Below are positions 11,452 to 19,511 of a stretch of 64,000 nucleotides of DNA, one piece after another. Each line of letters starts with the position of its first letter. Within the stretch, counting starts at the first letter, position 1. A model generated the notes under the pieces. That model did no database searches and was not told where the DNA came from. It saw nothing but the letters and a program-made list of their open reading frames with translations. The stretch comes from Streptacidiphilus fuscans. Its GTDB lineage: Bacteria > Actinomycetota > Actinomycetes > Streptomycetales > Streptomycetaceae. The stretch is from contig NZ_JADPRT010000011.1 of the NCBI RefSeq assembly GCF_015690355.1, positions 62,001 to 126,000 on the forward strand, read 5' to 3'. The translations under genes were made by a program, and so were the position numbers.

Positions 11452-12654
11452 ATGGCTGACGTCACCACCACCCCCGGGGGAGCCACCACCTCCGGCTCGA
11501 TCCAGGTCGCCGGTGTGCCCGGCGAGTTCACCGCCCAGCCTGCGGATGCCCGCACCGACGCCGTCGCGTCCTACGACGTGAACGACTTCCCGGTCCCGCA
11601 CGGCCGCGAGGAGAACTGGCGCTTCACGCCGCTGCACCGCCTCAAGGGCCTGCACGACGGCTCCGCCGAGGCGACCTCCGGCGCGATCAAGGTCGACGTG
11701 ACCGCCCCCGAGGGCGTCCTCGTCACCGCCGTCGAGCGCGACGACGCCCGCGTGGGCGCCGCCGGCAAGCCGGTCGACCGCGTCGCCGCGCAGGCGTTCA
11801 GCAGCTTCGGGAAGGCCGGCCTGGTCTCCATCCCGAAGAACGCGCAGCTGACCGAGCCGGTCCGGATCACCATCCACGGCCAGGGCGGCACCGCCTACGG
11901 CCACCAGGTGATCGAGGTCGGCGCGTTCGCCGAGGCCGTGGTCGTGATCGAGCACACCGGTGACGCCGTGCTCGCCGCCAACGTCGAGTACCTGATCGGC
12001 GACGGCGCCAAGCTGACCGTCGTCTCGGTCCAGGACTGGGAGGACACCGCCGTCCACGCCGCCCAGCACACCGCGCTGGTCGGCCGCGACGCGACCTTCA
12101 AGTCCGTGATCGTCACCCTCGGCGGCGATGTCGTCCGCCTGCACCCGCGGGTGATCTACGGCGGCACCGGCGGTGAGGCCGAGCTCTACGGCCTCTACTT
12201 CGCCGACGCCGGTCAGCACTTGGAGCACCGCCTCTTCGTCGACCACGACACGCCGCACTGCCGTTCCAACGTCGCCTACAAGGGCGCGCTGCAGGGCCAG
12301 GACGCGCACGCGGTGTGGGTCGGCGACGTGCTGATCCGCGCCGAGGCGGAGGGCACCGACACGTACGAGCTCAACCGCAACCTGCTGCTCACCGACGGCG
12401 CGCGGGTCGACTCGATCCCGAACCTGGAGATCGAGACCGGCGAGATCGTCGGTGCCGGACACGCCTCCGCGACCGGTCGTTTCGACGACGAGCAGCTCTT
12501 CTACCTGCAGTCCCGCGGCATCCCGGCGGACGACGCCCGTCGCCTGGTGGTGCGTGGCTTCTTCGCCGAGCTGGTCCAGCAGATCGGCCTGCCGGAGCTC
12601 CAGGAGCGCCTGATCGAGAAGATCGACGCCGAGCTGGAGGCCACGGTCGGATGA
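11452..12654 (+). CDS. sufD: Fe-S cluster assembly protein SufD
   Basis: Paralogue of SufB and its partner in the SufBC2D complex, involved in iron acquisition for the scaffold. It has 400 residues with the C-terminal SufBD core (ETGEIVGAGHASATGRFDDE, FYLQSRGIPADDARRLVVRG). The N-terminal ~110 residues are divergent, as usual. The ATG at 11452 is 63 bases after sufB, with only a weak ribosome site. The stop overlaps the Rieske gene (ATGA), so translation is coupled. Confidence 0.96.
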   Translation: MADVTTTPGGATTSGSIQVAGVPGEFTAQPADARTDAVASYDVNDFPVPHGREENWRFTPLHRLKGLHDGSAEATSGAIKVDVTAPEGVLVTAVERDDARVGAAGKPVDRVAAQAFSSFGKAGLVSIPKNAQLTEPVRITIHGQGGTAYGHQVIEVGAFAEAVVVIEHTGDAVLAANVEYLIGDGAKLTVVSVQDWEDTAVHAAQHTALVGRDATFKSVIVTLGGDVVRLHPRVIYGGTGGEAELYGLYFADAGQHLEHRLFVDHDTPHCRSNVAYKGALQGQDAHAVWVGDVLIRAEAEGTDTYELNRNLLLTDGARVDSIPNLEIETGEIVGAGHASATGRFDDEQLFYLQSRGIPADDARRLVVRGFFAELVQQIGLPELQERLIEKIDAELEATVG

Positions 12655-12977
12655 GCAGCAACGGCTTCGTGCGCGTCGCCGCGTTGAGCGAGTTGGAGGC
12701 GGACACCCCGAAGCGGATCGAGGTCGGCGGTGTCGCCGTCTCCCTCGTCTCCGCCGAGGGCGAGGTCTTCGCCATCAACGACATCTGCTCGCATGCCAAC
12801 GTGTCGCTGTCCGAGGGCGAGGTGGAGGACTGCTCGATCGAGTGCTGGCTCCACGGCTCGCGCTTCGACCTGCGCACCGGCAAGCCCTCGGGCCTTCCCG
12901 CCACCCGGCCCGTCCCCGTGTACCCCGTAAAGATCGAAGGGGACGATGTGCTCGTCTCCGTCACCCAGGAGTCCTGA
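12651..12977 (+). CDS. Rieske-type ferredoxin in the suf operon
   Basis: Small 2Fe-2S protein of 108 residues. The ligands are C46 and H48 in ICSHANVSL and C65 and H68 in CWLHGSRFD, the Rieske CxH...CxxH pattern. Such a gene between sufD and sufC is usual in actinobacteria. It is annotated as a non-heme iron oxygenase ferredoxin subunit, but no oxygenase is nearby, so an electron-transfer role in cluster assembly is the likelier inference. The start overlaps the sufD stop, and sufC follows after 4 bases. Confidence 0.93.
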   Translation: MSSNGFVRVAALSELEADTPKRIEVGGVAVSLVSAEGEVFAINDICSHANVSLSEGEVEDCSIECWLHGSRFDLRTGKPSGLPATRPVPVYPVKIEGDDVLVSVTQES

Positions 12978-12981
12978 GTCC

Positions 12982-13746
12982 ATGGCAACGCTTGAAATCC
13001 GCGACCTGCACGTCTCCGTCGACGCCGAGAACGGCCCGCGCGAGATCCTCAAGGGCGTCGACCTCGTCGTGAAGCAGGGCGAGACCCACGCGATCATGGG
13101 CCCGAACGGCTCCGGCAAGTCGACCCTGGCCTACTCGCTGGCCGGCCACCCGAAGTACACCATCACCTCCGGCACGGTGCTGCTGGACGGCGAGGACGTG
13201 CTGGCGATGACCGTCGACGAGCGCGCCCGCGCCGGCGTCTTCCTCGCCATGCAGTACCCGGTCGAGGTCCCCGGCGTCTCCGTCTCCAACTTCCTGCGCA
13301 CCTCCGCCACCGCGATCCGCGGCGAGGCCCCCAAGCTCCGCACCTGGGTCAAGGAGGTCAAGGAGGCCATGGCCGACCTCCAGATGGACCCGGCGTTCGC
13401 CGAGCGCAACGTCAACGAGGGCTTCTCCGGCGGCGAGAAGAAGCGCCACGAGATCCTCCAGATGGAGCTGCTCAAGCCGCGGATCGCGATCCTCGACGAG
13501 ACCGACTCCGGTCTGGACGTCGACGCGCTGCGCATCGTCTCCGAGGGCGTCAACCGCGTCCGCGAGACCGGTGAGGTCGGCACCCTGCTGATCACCCACT
13601 ACACGCGCATCCTGCGCTACATCAAGCCCGACTTCGTCCACGTCTTCGCCGGCGGCAAGATCGTCACCTCCGGTGGCCCCGAGCTGGCCGACGAGCTGGA
13701 GGAGAACGGCTACGAGCAGTACGTGAAGGGCGGTGCAGCCGAGTGA
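12982..13746 (+). CDS. sufC: Fe-S cluster assembly ATPase SufC
   Basis: ABC-type ATPase subunit of SufBC2D that drives the conformational change needed for cluster formation. Length is 254 residues. Walker A is GPNGSGKST (residues 40-48), the signature is in GFSGGEKKRHEILQM, and Walker B is in RIAILDETDSGLD, with the SufC-typical ETDSGLD in place of EPT. The ATG at 12982 follows the Rieske stop by four bases. The stop overlaps the sufS GTG (GTGA). Confidence 0.97.
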   Translation: MATLEIRDLHVSVDAENGPREILKGVDLVVKQGETHAIMGPNGSGKSTLAYSLAGHPKYTITSGTVLLDGEDVLAMTVDERARAGVFLAMQYPVEVPGVSVSNFLRTSATAIRGEAPKLRTWVKEVKEAMADLQMDPAFAERNVNEGFSGGEKKRHEILQMELLKPRIAILDETDSGLDVDALRIVSEGVNRVRETGEVGTLLITHYTRILRYIKPDFVHVFAGGKIVTSGGPELADELEENGYEQYVKGGAAE

Positions 13747-14999
13747 TCTCTACCTCTCGCACGCTGGACGTGGACGCGATCCGCAAGGACTTCCCGGTCC
13801 TCGGCCGGATCCTGCCGAACGGCAAGCCCCTGGTCTACCTGGACAACGCGGCCACCTCGCAGAAGCCCAGGCAGGTCCTCGACGCGCTGACGGACTACTA
13901 CGAGCTGCACAACTCCAATGTCCACCGCGGCGTGCACACGCTCGCCGAGGAGGCCACGGCGCTGTACGAGGGCGCGCGTGACGCCGTCGCGTCCTTCATC
14001 AACGCGCCCAGCCGCGACGAGGTCGTGTTCACCAAGAACGCGAGCGAGTCGCTCAACCTGGTCGCCAACATGCTCGGTTGGGCCGACGAGCCGTACAAGG
14101 TCGACGCCGACTCCGAGATCGTCATCACGGAGATGGAGCACCACTCCAACATTGTGCCGTGGCAGCTGCTGGCGCAGCGCACCGGCGCGAAGCTGAAGTG
14201 GTTCGGCCTGACCGACGACGGCCGCCTGGACCTGTCCAACATCGACGAGATCATCACCGAGAAGACCAAGGTCGTCTCGTTCGTGCTGGTCTCCAACATC
14301 CTGGGCACGGTCAACCCGGTCGAGGAGATCGTCCGCCGGGCGCAGGCCGTCGGCGCGCTGGTCGTCATCGACGCCTCGCAGGCCGCCCCGCACATGCCGC
14401 TGGACGTGCAGGCGCTCGAGGCCGACTTCGTCGCCTTCACCGGCCACAAGATGCTGGCGCCCACGGGCATCGGCGTCCTGTGGGGCCGTCAGGAGCTGCT
14501 GGAGGACCTCCCGCCGTTCCTGGGCGGCGGCGAGATGATCGAGACCGTCTCCATGCAGTCCTCGACCTACGCCCCCGCGCCGCACAAGTTCGAGGCGGGT
14601 ACCCCGCCGATCGCGCAGGCGGTCGGTCTGGGCGCGGCCATCGAGTACCTCAACGGCATCGGCATGGACGCGATCGCCGCCCATGAGCACACGATCACCG
14701 AGTACGCGGTGAACCGCCTGCAGGAGGTTCCCGACCTGCGGATCATCGGGCCGGCGACGGCCGAGGGCCGCAGCGGCGCGATCTCCTTCACCCTGGGCGA
14801 CATCCACCCGCACGACGTGGGCCAGGTGCTGGACGAGCAGGGCATCGCCGTGCGCGTCGGCCACCACTGCGCGCGTCCGGTCTGCCTCCGTTACGGAATT
14901 CCGGCGACCACGCGGGCGTCGTTCTATCTGTACTCCACCGAGGCGGAGGTGGACGCCCTGATCGACGGGCTGCACCACGTCCGCGCCTTCTTCGGTTAG
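13743..14999 (+). CDS. sufS: SufS cysteine desulfurase
   Basis: PLP enzyme that removes sulfur from cysteine and passes it to SufU as persulfide. It has 418 residues. The PLP lysine is K236 in AFTGHKMLAP, and the catalytic cysteine is C376 in VGHHCARPVC, the class II (SufS-like) arrangement. It starts at a GTG overlapping the sufC stop. SufU follows after 38 bases, the expected partner order. Confidence 0.97.
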   Translation: MISTSRTLDVDAIRKDFPVLGRILPNGKPLVYLDNAATSQKPRQVLDALTDYYELHNSNVHRGVHTLAEEATALYEGARDAVASFINAPSRDEVVFTKNASESLNLVANMLGWADEPYKVDADSEIVITEMEHHSNIVPWQLLAQRTGAKLKWFGLTDDGRLDLSNIDEIITEKTKVVSFVLVSNILGTVNPVEEIVRRAQAVGALVVIDASQAAPHMPLDVQALEADFVAFTGHKMLAPTGIGVLWGRQELLEDLPPFLGGGEMIETVSMQSSTYAPAPHKFEAGTPPIAQAVGLGAAIEYLNGIGMDAIAAHEHTITEYAVNRLQEVPDLRIIGPATAEGRSGAISFTLGDIHPHDVGQVLDEQGIAVRVGHHCARPVCLRYGIPATTRASFYLYSTEAEVDALIDGLHHVRAFFG

Positions 15000-15037
15000 T
15001 CGGATAGATCGGATAGTCGGAAAGGGAGCGGCGGTCG

Positions 15038-15493
15038 ATGAAGCTCGACTCGATGTACCAGGACATCATCCTGGACCACTACAAGCACCCGCACGGCCGT
15101 GGCCTGCGCGACGGTGACGCCGAGGTGCACCACGTCAACCCGACCTGCGGCGACGAGATCACGCTGCGCGTCAAGCTCGACGGCACTGTGCTCAAGGACG
15201 TCTCCTACGAGGGCCAGGGCTGTTCGATCAGCCAGGCCAGCGCGTCGGTGCTGAACGACCTGCTGGTCGGCAAGGAACTGGGCGAGGCCCAGAAGATCCA
15301 GGAGGCCTTCCTGGAGCTGATGCAGTCCAAGGGCCAGCTGGAGGGCGACGAGGAGGTGCTGGAGGACGCGATCGCGTTCTCGGGCGTCTCCAAGTACCCG
15401 GCGCGCGTCAAGTGCGCCCTGCTGAGCTGGATGGCCTGGAAGGACGCCACGGCGCAGGCCCTGGCCGACGCGCCCGTCAAGGAGAGCGCATGA
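15038..15493 (+). CDS. sufU: SufU zinc-dependent sulfurtransferase
   Basis: Accepts sulfur from SufS and delivers it to the SufBCD scaffold. It has 151 residues. Conserved C37 and D39 (NPTCGDE), C62 (GQGCSIS) and C126 (RVKCALLSW) are the zinc/sulfur-transfer ligands of SufU. The region between C62 and C126 has the insertion that separates SufU from IscU. The ATG at 15038 is preceded by AAAGGGAG. The stop overlaps the next gene (ATGA). Confidence 0.96.
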   Translation: MKLDSMYQDIILDHYKHPHGRGLRDGDAEVHHVNPTCGDEITLRVKLDGTVLKDVSYEGQGCSISQASASVLNDLLVGKELGEAQKIQEAFLELMQSKGQLEGDEEVLEDAIAFSGVSKYPARVKCALLSWMAWKDATAQALADAPVKESA

Positions 15494-15897
15494 GCGAGAC
15501 CACCGAGACCACCGCGACCAGCGAGGTCACGCCGGAGACGGCTGCGGAGACCGCGGCCGCGACCGAGTTCGAGAGCGTCAGCAAGGGCTCCGTCGCCGTC
15601 GAGGACCTCATGGAGGCCCTGATGGACGTCGTCGACCCGGAGCTGGGCATCGACGTCGTCAACCTGGGCCTGATCTACGGCGTCCACGTCGACGAGGCCG
15701 ACGTGGCCACCATCGACATGACGCTCACCTCGGCGGCCTGCCCGCTGACCGACGTCATCGAGGACCAGGCCCGTACGGCCACCGACGGTCTGGTCCAGGA
15801 CCTGCGGATCAACTGGGTCTGGATGCCGCCGTGGGGCCCGGACAAGATCACCGACGACGGCCGGGACCAGTTGCGCGCCCTGGGCTTCAACGTCTGA
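15490..15897 (+). CDS. SufT-like metal-sulfur cluster assembly factor (DUF59/MIP18)
   Basis: Helps mature iron-sulfur proteins or hand over clusters, by analogy with SufT and MIP18 proteins. It has 135 residues, with a Thr/Glu-rich N-terminal tail of about 35 residues and then the DUF59 domain. The motifs DVVDPELGIDVVNLGLIYGV and TLTSAACPLTD carry the conserved DPE and the cysteine. It starts inside the sufU stop (ATGA) and is the last gene of the suf operon, with a terminator following. Confidence 0.93.
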   Translation: MSETTETTATSEVTPETAAETAAATEFESVSKGSVAVEDLMEALMDVVDPELGIDVVNLGLIYGVHVDEADVATIDMTLTSAACPLTDVIEDQARTATDGLVQDLRINWVWMPPWGPDKITDDGRDQLRALGFNV

Positions 15898-15937
15898 CCC
15901 GGACTGGCTCAGTCTGACCCGGGTGCACGTGCACTGC

Positions 15938-15970
15938 CCAGGGGCGCGGGACTCTGTCCCGCGCCCCTGG
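15938..15970 (+). terminator. suf operon terminator
   Basis: Perfect 14-base-pair stem (15938-15951 with 15957-15970) and a five-base loop, 40 bases after the last suf gene. The arms start CCAGGGGCGCGGGA, so the hairpin shares its core with the repeated palindromic elements of this window. Confidence 0.85.
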
Positions 15971-15994
15971 CGCGTTTGCAACACAATGTGACCT

Positions 15995-17086
15995 ATGAGA
16001 GCTCTCTCCGTCGCGTTGGGCGTGCTGCTGCTGATCATGGTCGTCAGCAGCGTGCTCCGGACGCTCGTGGTCCCGAGAGGGCTGTACTCAGCCCTCGTCT
16101 TCCGGCTGACCCGCAGCTTCCGGTACCTGCTGCGGCTCTCCGCCGCACCCCTCGGCACGTTCCGGGCCATGGACCGCGCGCAGGCGTGGCTCGCGCCGCT
16201 GGTGCTGCTGGGCATGCTCACCGCATGGCTCGGCGGGATGCTCCTCGCGTACTCGTGCCTGCTGTACGGGCTGTCCAACCTGGACTTCGGCACCGCCGTC
16301 CGGGAGGCCGGGTCGAGCCTGTTCACGCTGGGCTTCGCCAGCGGCAGCCGACTCAAGCTCTCCGGCCTGGACTTCCTCGCCGCAGCCAGCGGTCCGCTGG
16401 TGATCGCGCTGCAGATCGCGTACCTGCCCACCCTCTACAGCGCGTACAACCGTCGCGAGACGGAGGTGACGCTGCTGGAGTCCCGCGCCGGAGAACCCGC
16501 GTGGGGACCGGAACTGTTGGCCCGTCAGTGGCTTGTCGACACCCAGACCGCGCTGCCCGCGCTCTACCGCGACTGGGAGCGCCTGGCGGCGGACATCGGC
16601 GAGAGCCACTCCAACTACCCGCTACTGCTCTCGTTCCGCTCGCCGCGCCCGCAGCGCAGCTGGATCGTCAGCCTGCTCGCGGTGCTGGACGCCGCGGCGA
16701 TCCAGCTCTCCATCTCCCCGAAGTCCGCGCCGCCGGAGGCCCGGCTGGTCCTGCGCGCGGGCTTCTCCTCGCTCCGCGACATCGCCCGCACCATGCGGAT
16801 CGCCTTCGACCCCGACCCGGAGCCGAACACGCCGATCCGGCTGAGCTTCGCGGAGTTCGACGCGGCGGTGGCGATGATCGCCGCGACCGGCTTCGCGAAG
16901 GAGAGGCCGGTGGAGGAGGCGTGGGAGCATTTTCGCGGCTGGCGCGTCAACTACGAGGCCATCGCGTATGAGCTCTGCCGCTGGGCGGACGCGGTCCCCG
17001 CGCTCTGGACCGGCCCCCGCGACTTCCCCGCCACGCCGATTCCCCCGCGCCGGCCTCAGGACCGGCAGCCGGCGGGGAAGGTGTGA
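15995..17086 (+). CDS. Membrane protein with an ion-channel-like pore segment
   Basis: Unnamed 363-residue protein. The N-terminal ~150 residues contain a membrane segment at residues 1-25, a second (WLAPLVLLGMLTAWLGGMLL) at about 63-95, a re-entrant-looking stretch SSLFTLGFASGSRLKLSG at about 107-125, and a third (FLAAASGPLVIALQIAYLP). The order TM - S/T-rich pore loop - TM resembles two-TM potassium channels, but the selectivity filter GYG is absent (GFA instead). The C-terminal ~200 residues are soluble. It sits just after the suf terminator and is transcribed separately. Function unknown; the channel relation is an inference. Confidence 0.8.
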   Translation: MRALSVALGVLLLIMVVSSVLRTLVVPRGLYSALVFRLTRSFRYLLRLSAAPLGTFRAMDRAQAWLAPLVLLGMLTAWLGGMLLAYSCLLYGLSNLDFGTAVREAGSSLFTLGFASGSRLKLSGLDFLAAASGPLVIALQIAYLPTLYSAYNRRETEVTLLESRAGEPAWGPELLARQWLVDTQTALPALYRDWERLAADIGESHSNYPLLLSFRSPRPQRSWIVSLLAVLDAAAIQLSISPKSAPPEARLVLRAGFSSLRDIARTMRIAFDPDPEPNTPIRLSFAEFDAAVAMIAATGFAKERPVEEAWEHFRGWRVNYEAIAYELCRWADAVPALWTGPRDFPATPIPPRRPQDRQPAGKV

Positions 17087-17170
17087 CCTTTTTGCAGCAC
17101 ATTTTGCAGAGTGGGACGTTGCAGCAGGCTGGGGGCGCAGCTTTCTGCAGGCGAGGTGCCATGCACCTCA

Positions 17171-17287
17171 GGGGCGCGGGGAACTGCGCGAGTAACCACC
17201 CGCGTGCGGATGGCCCTGCGCGTTCGGGGCTCCACCTGCGTGGGTGGCTTGTCGCGCAGTTCCCCGCGCCCCTATGGGGTTGCAACT
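17171..17287. repeat. Palindromic intergenic element, copy C
   Basis: Left arm GGGGCGCGGGGAACTGCGCG at 17171-17190 and complementary right arm ending at 17272, then TATGGGGTTGCAACT to 17287. The left end is not AGTTGCA but a small palindrome GGTGCCATGCACC just upstream. It lies in the 412-base gap between co-directional genes, where it can end the transcript of the gene at 15995. Confidence 0.75.
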
Positions 17288-17460
17288 ACCCGCGGGAGCG
17301 AAAGCACCGGCTGGTCGCGCCCACGCGGCGGAGCCGCATATCGGCAGAGCCCCGCGCCCCTATGGGGTTGCAACTACCTGCGGGAGCACGGCTCGGCTTG
17401 TCGCGCCCACGCGGCGGAGCCGCAGATCAGCAGAGCCCCGCGCCCCTACGGCGTTGCAAC
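17262..17460. repeat. Three tandem degenerate right-end copies of the element
   Basis: CCCCGCGCCCCTA occurs at 17262, 17350 and 17436 (periods 88 and 86 bases), each followed by GGGTTGCAAC or GGCGTTGCAAC. Between them CGCGCCCACGCGGCGGAGCC is repeated almost exactly. The units look like tandem duplication of the right end of copy C and do not encode a protein. Confidence 0.75.
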
Positions 17461-17498
17461 GTCCCGTTCGTGGGTAGGGGCAGCCGTAGGAGGCTGCC

Positions 17499-17990
17499 AT
17501 GCAGTTCGCGCTCGGTCGGGGGCATCGGCCGCCGCCGCGTGCGCTGACATCGTCGGTGGGCTCGGGCGCGCGGGGGAGGGGGCCTGCTCGCCGCCAGGGG
17601 AGGAATGGGAGTGAGCCGGCGACCGCGTTGAGCGACCTGCCCGCGCGGCGGCTCCTCGCCGCCATCTTCGGGCCGGTCTATCTGCTCGCCGCAGGCTTCT
17701 TCGCCTTCCTCGCCGTCAATGCCAAGCCCGGCGATGTCAGCGGTCGGAACACCTTCCTCGGCTTCGCCGCGACCTGTGGCCTGCTCGCGCTCATCGCCTT
17801 CGTAGACCTGCTGGTGATCCGAGCCCGGATCGCCGCCGAACGGCGGGCCGGGCTCGGATGGCGGCATGACCGCCCGTGGGTGATGCGCGGTGAGCTGGTC
17901 GAGCCGGACGACCCGGCTAGTGACGCGACCGCGCCGACGCCACCGCCAGGCCCACGCAGGCAGTTGCTGCGACGGCGGCGAACACCGTGA
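17499..17990 (+). CDS. Small two-TM membrane protein of unknown function
   Basis: 163 residues from the ATG at 17499, which has TAGGAGG seven bases upstream. The first ~50 residues are rich in Gly, Arg and Pro. Two hydrophobic segments follow (LLAAIFGPVYLLAAGFFAFL and FLGFAATCGLLALIAFVDLL), then a charged tail. The last 74 bases run antisense through the 3' end of the MFS gene at 17917, so one of the two C-termini may be poorly conserved. An in-frame TTG near 17627 would remove the low-complexity start. No family recognised. Confidence 0.65.
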   Translation: MQFALGRGHRPPPRALTSSVGSGARGRGPARRQGRNGSEPATALSDLPARRLLAAIFGPVYLLAAGFFAFLAVNAKPGDVSGRNTFLGFAATCGLLALIAFVDLLVIRARIAAERRAGLGWRHDRPWVMRGELVEPDDPASDATAPTPPPGPRRQLLRRRRTP

Positions 17991-19215
17991 CCGCAGGCAG
18001 GATCCCGTACGCGCGGGCCAGGAAGCCCACCGCGACGATCGGCAGCGAGCTGCCCAGGTAGACGACCACCCACAGCGCGCTCAGCTCGGACGCGCGGCGC
18101 TCCGGCTCCATCGCCGCGACCGCGCGGGCGAACAGGGCGCGGAAGGCCAGCCCCTGCGACGCGCCGCCCAGGACGCTGCCCAGGAAGAGCAGCGCGGGCA
18201 GGTGTGCGTACCCGGCCAGCACGACCAGGCCGAGGCCGAGCGCCAGGCCGGACATGCCCAGTACCGGCACGGACCGCGAGCGGGTCGGCCGCGCGAGCAA
18301 CTGGGCGGCCGCCGACGAGCCGAGCAGCAGTGCCGCTACCCCCGCGCCCGCGATCGGTGCGTGCGTGTGCAGCAGCGAGGCCGCGTAGCTGGGCGCGAGG
18401 CTGAGGTAGACCCCGAAGACCGCGTAGGAGACGAACCCGGTGCCCGCCGCCAGCAGGAAGATCCCGCGACCCTGCTGCGGCAGGCTGAGCGCGCGTGGAC
18501 GCAGGCTCAGGCGACCCGGCACGCGCAAAGGTGCGGTGTGGTGTCCGGGCGTGCGTGGGTGCAGTACGGCCAGCGGGATGCAGAGTGCCAGCAGCGCGAC
18601 CGCGTGCAGGGTGAACGGCGTGACGATCGGGTCCGCGCCCTGGGCCAGCGCCGCGCCGAGCAGCGGGCCGAGGGCGACGCCGCCCGCCGACGCGGCCAGC
18701 GTCAGCTTGGCGGCGAGAGTGGGCCGGTCCGGCAGCAGGTCCGCGAGGGCGGCACCGGCCGCGCTCGTCGCCAGGCCGACGGCGATGCCCTGGACGGCGC
18801 GCCCGGCGGCCAGCTGGCCGAGGCTGTTCGCGCTGGCGAAGACCGCGTCGCCGCACGCCGCCATGACGACGGCCGGGAGCACCAGCGCCCGGCGTCCCAG
18901 CTGGTCCGACCAGTGGCCGACGGCGGCCAGCACCGGGACCAGGGCGAAGACGTAGACGGTGAAGAGGAGGGTGGTGTCCACCGGGTTCAGACCGAGTCGG
19001 GTCTGCAGCGCGGGATAGAGGGGAGTCGCGAGGTTGGCTCCGATGAGCAGGAGCAGCAGGACCGCGACGGTCAGGCCCACCCGGACGCCGCGCAGCGCGT
19101 TCCAACGGCTCAGCGTCGGGGTGCGCAGGCGCTCGCGGGGAGCGAGTTCGAGCGGGAGCAGGGCCTCACGAAGGCGTGTCGAGGCATGCGTCGAGGCAGG
19201 GGAGAGTTCCGCCAT
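17917..19215 (-). CDS. MFS transporter
   Basis: Major facilitator superfamily protein of 432 residues with about 12 hydrophobic segments. The conserved loop between segments 2 and 3 reads GHWSDQLGRRAL, close to the MFS motif GxxaDrxGrR. A cytosolic N-terminus of about 45 residues precedes the first segment. A drug or metabolite efflux role is typical, but the substrate cannot be told. The gene is divergent from the acidic protein at 19512 and converges with the small membrane protein at 17499. Confidence 0.9.
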   Translation of the reverse strand: MAELSPASTHASTRLREALLPLELAPRERLRTPTLSRWNALRGVRVGLTVAVLLLLLIGANLATPLYPALQTRLGLNPVDTTLLFTVYVFALVPVLAAVGHWSDQLGRRALVLPAVVMAACGDAVFASANSLGQLAAGRAVQGIAVGLATSAAGAALADLLPDRPTLAAKLTLAASAGGVALGPLLGAALAQGADPIVTPFTLHAVALLALCIPLAVLHPRTPGHHTAPLRVPGRLSLRPRALSLPQQGRGIFLLAAGTGFVSYAVFGVYLSLAPSYAASLLHTHAPIAGAGVAALLLGSSAAAQLLARPTRSRSVPVLGMSGLALGLGLVVLAGYAHLPALLFLGSVLGGASQGLAFRALFARAVAAMEPERRASELSALWVVVYLGSSLPIVAVGFLARAYGILPAVTVFAAVAATACVGLAVASARSRH

Positions 19216-19352
19216 GGCAGGGGTCTCCTGGCGTCTGGGCTCCGGGCCGGCCGACTGGGTGTGCCGGGATGGTCCGGGTGGAGCAGGCGTGCAAGGGAGT
19301 GCGGAGCCTCGGCGCGGGGTGTGCGCATCAGCCCAGCGGAGGATACGGCCTG

Positions 19353-19377
19353 GTTGCCTGTCAAGGGAAACGGCAAC
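19353..19377. promoter_or_regulatory. Inverted repeat in the MFS upstream region
   Basis: GTTGCC (19353-19358) and GGCAAC (19372-19377) are inverted around 13 bases. TTGACA on the minus strand (19364-19359) lies inside and could be the -35 of the MFS gene at 19215, although no well-spaced -10 follows. A regulator site is possible. Low certainty. Confidence 0.3.
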
Positions 19378-19511
19378 AGGGGCCTACCAGGGACTACTCT
19401 CGGCTCAGGAGTGCTTGTGCCGTGGCTCACACGGGTCCTTTTGGCCGGGCGGTCCAGCTGGAGCACATCGGGTTCCCGGCGGTCCGGGGCGAGCGAGAGA
19501 CAGGTCGGATC

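Noticed and set aside
9706-12462. 918-aa open frame on the minus strand opposite sufR, sufB and sufD
   Set aside because: High-GC shadow of real genes; composition is His/Val/Arg/Leu-rich and no family matches.
17083-17614. Protein-coding frames across the palindromic repeats
   Set aside because: They run through tandem copies of the element, and the repeats explain the open frames.
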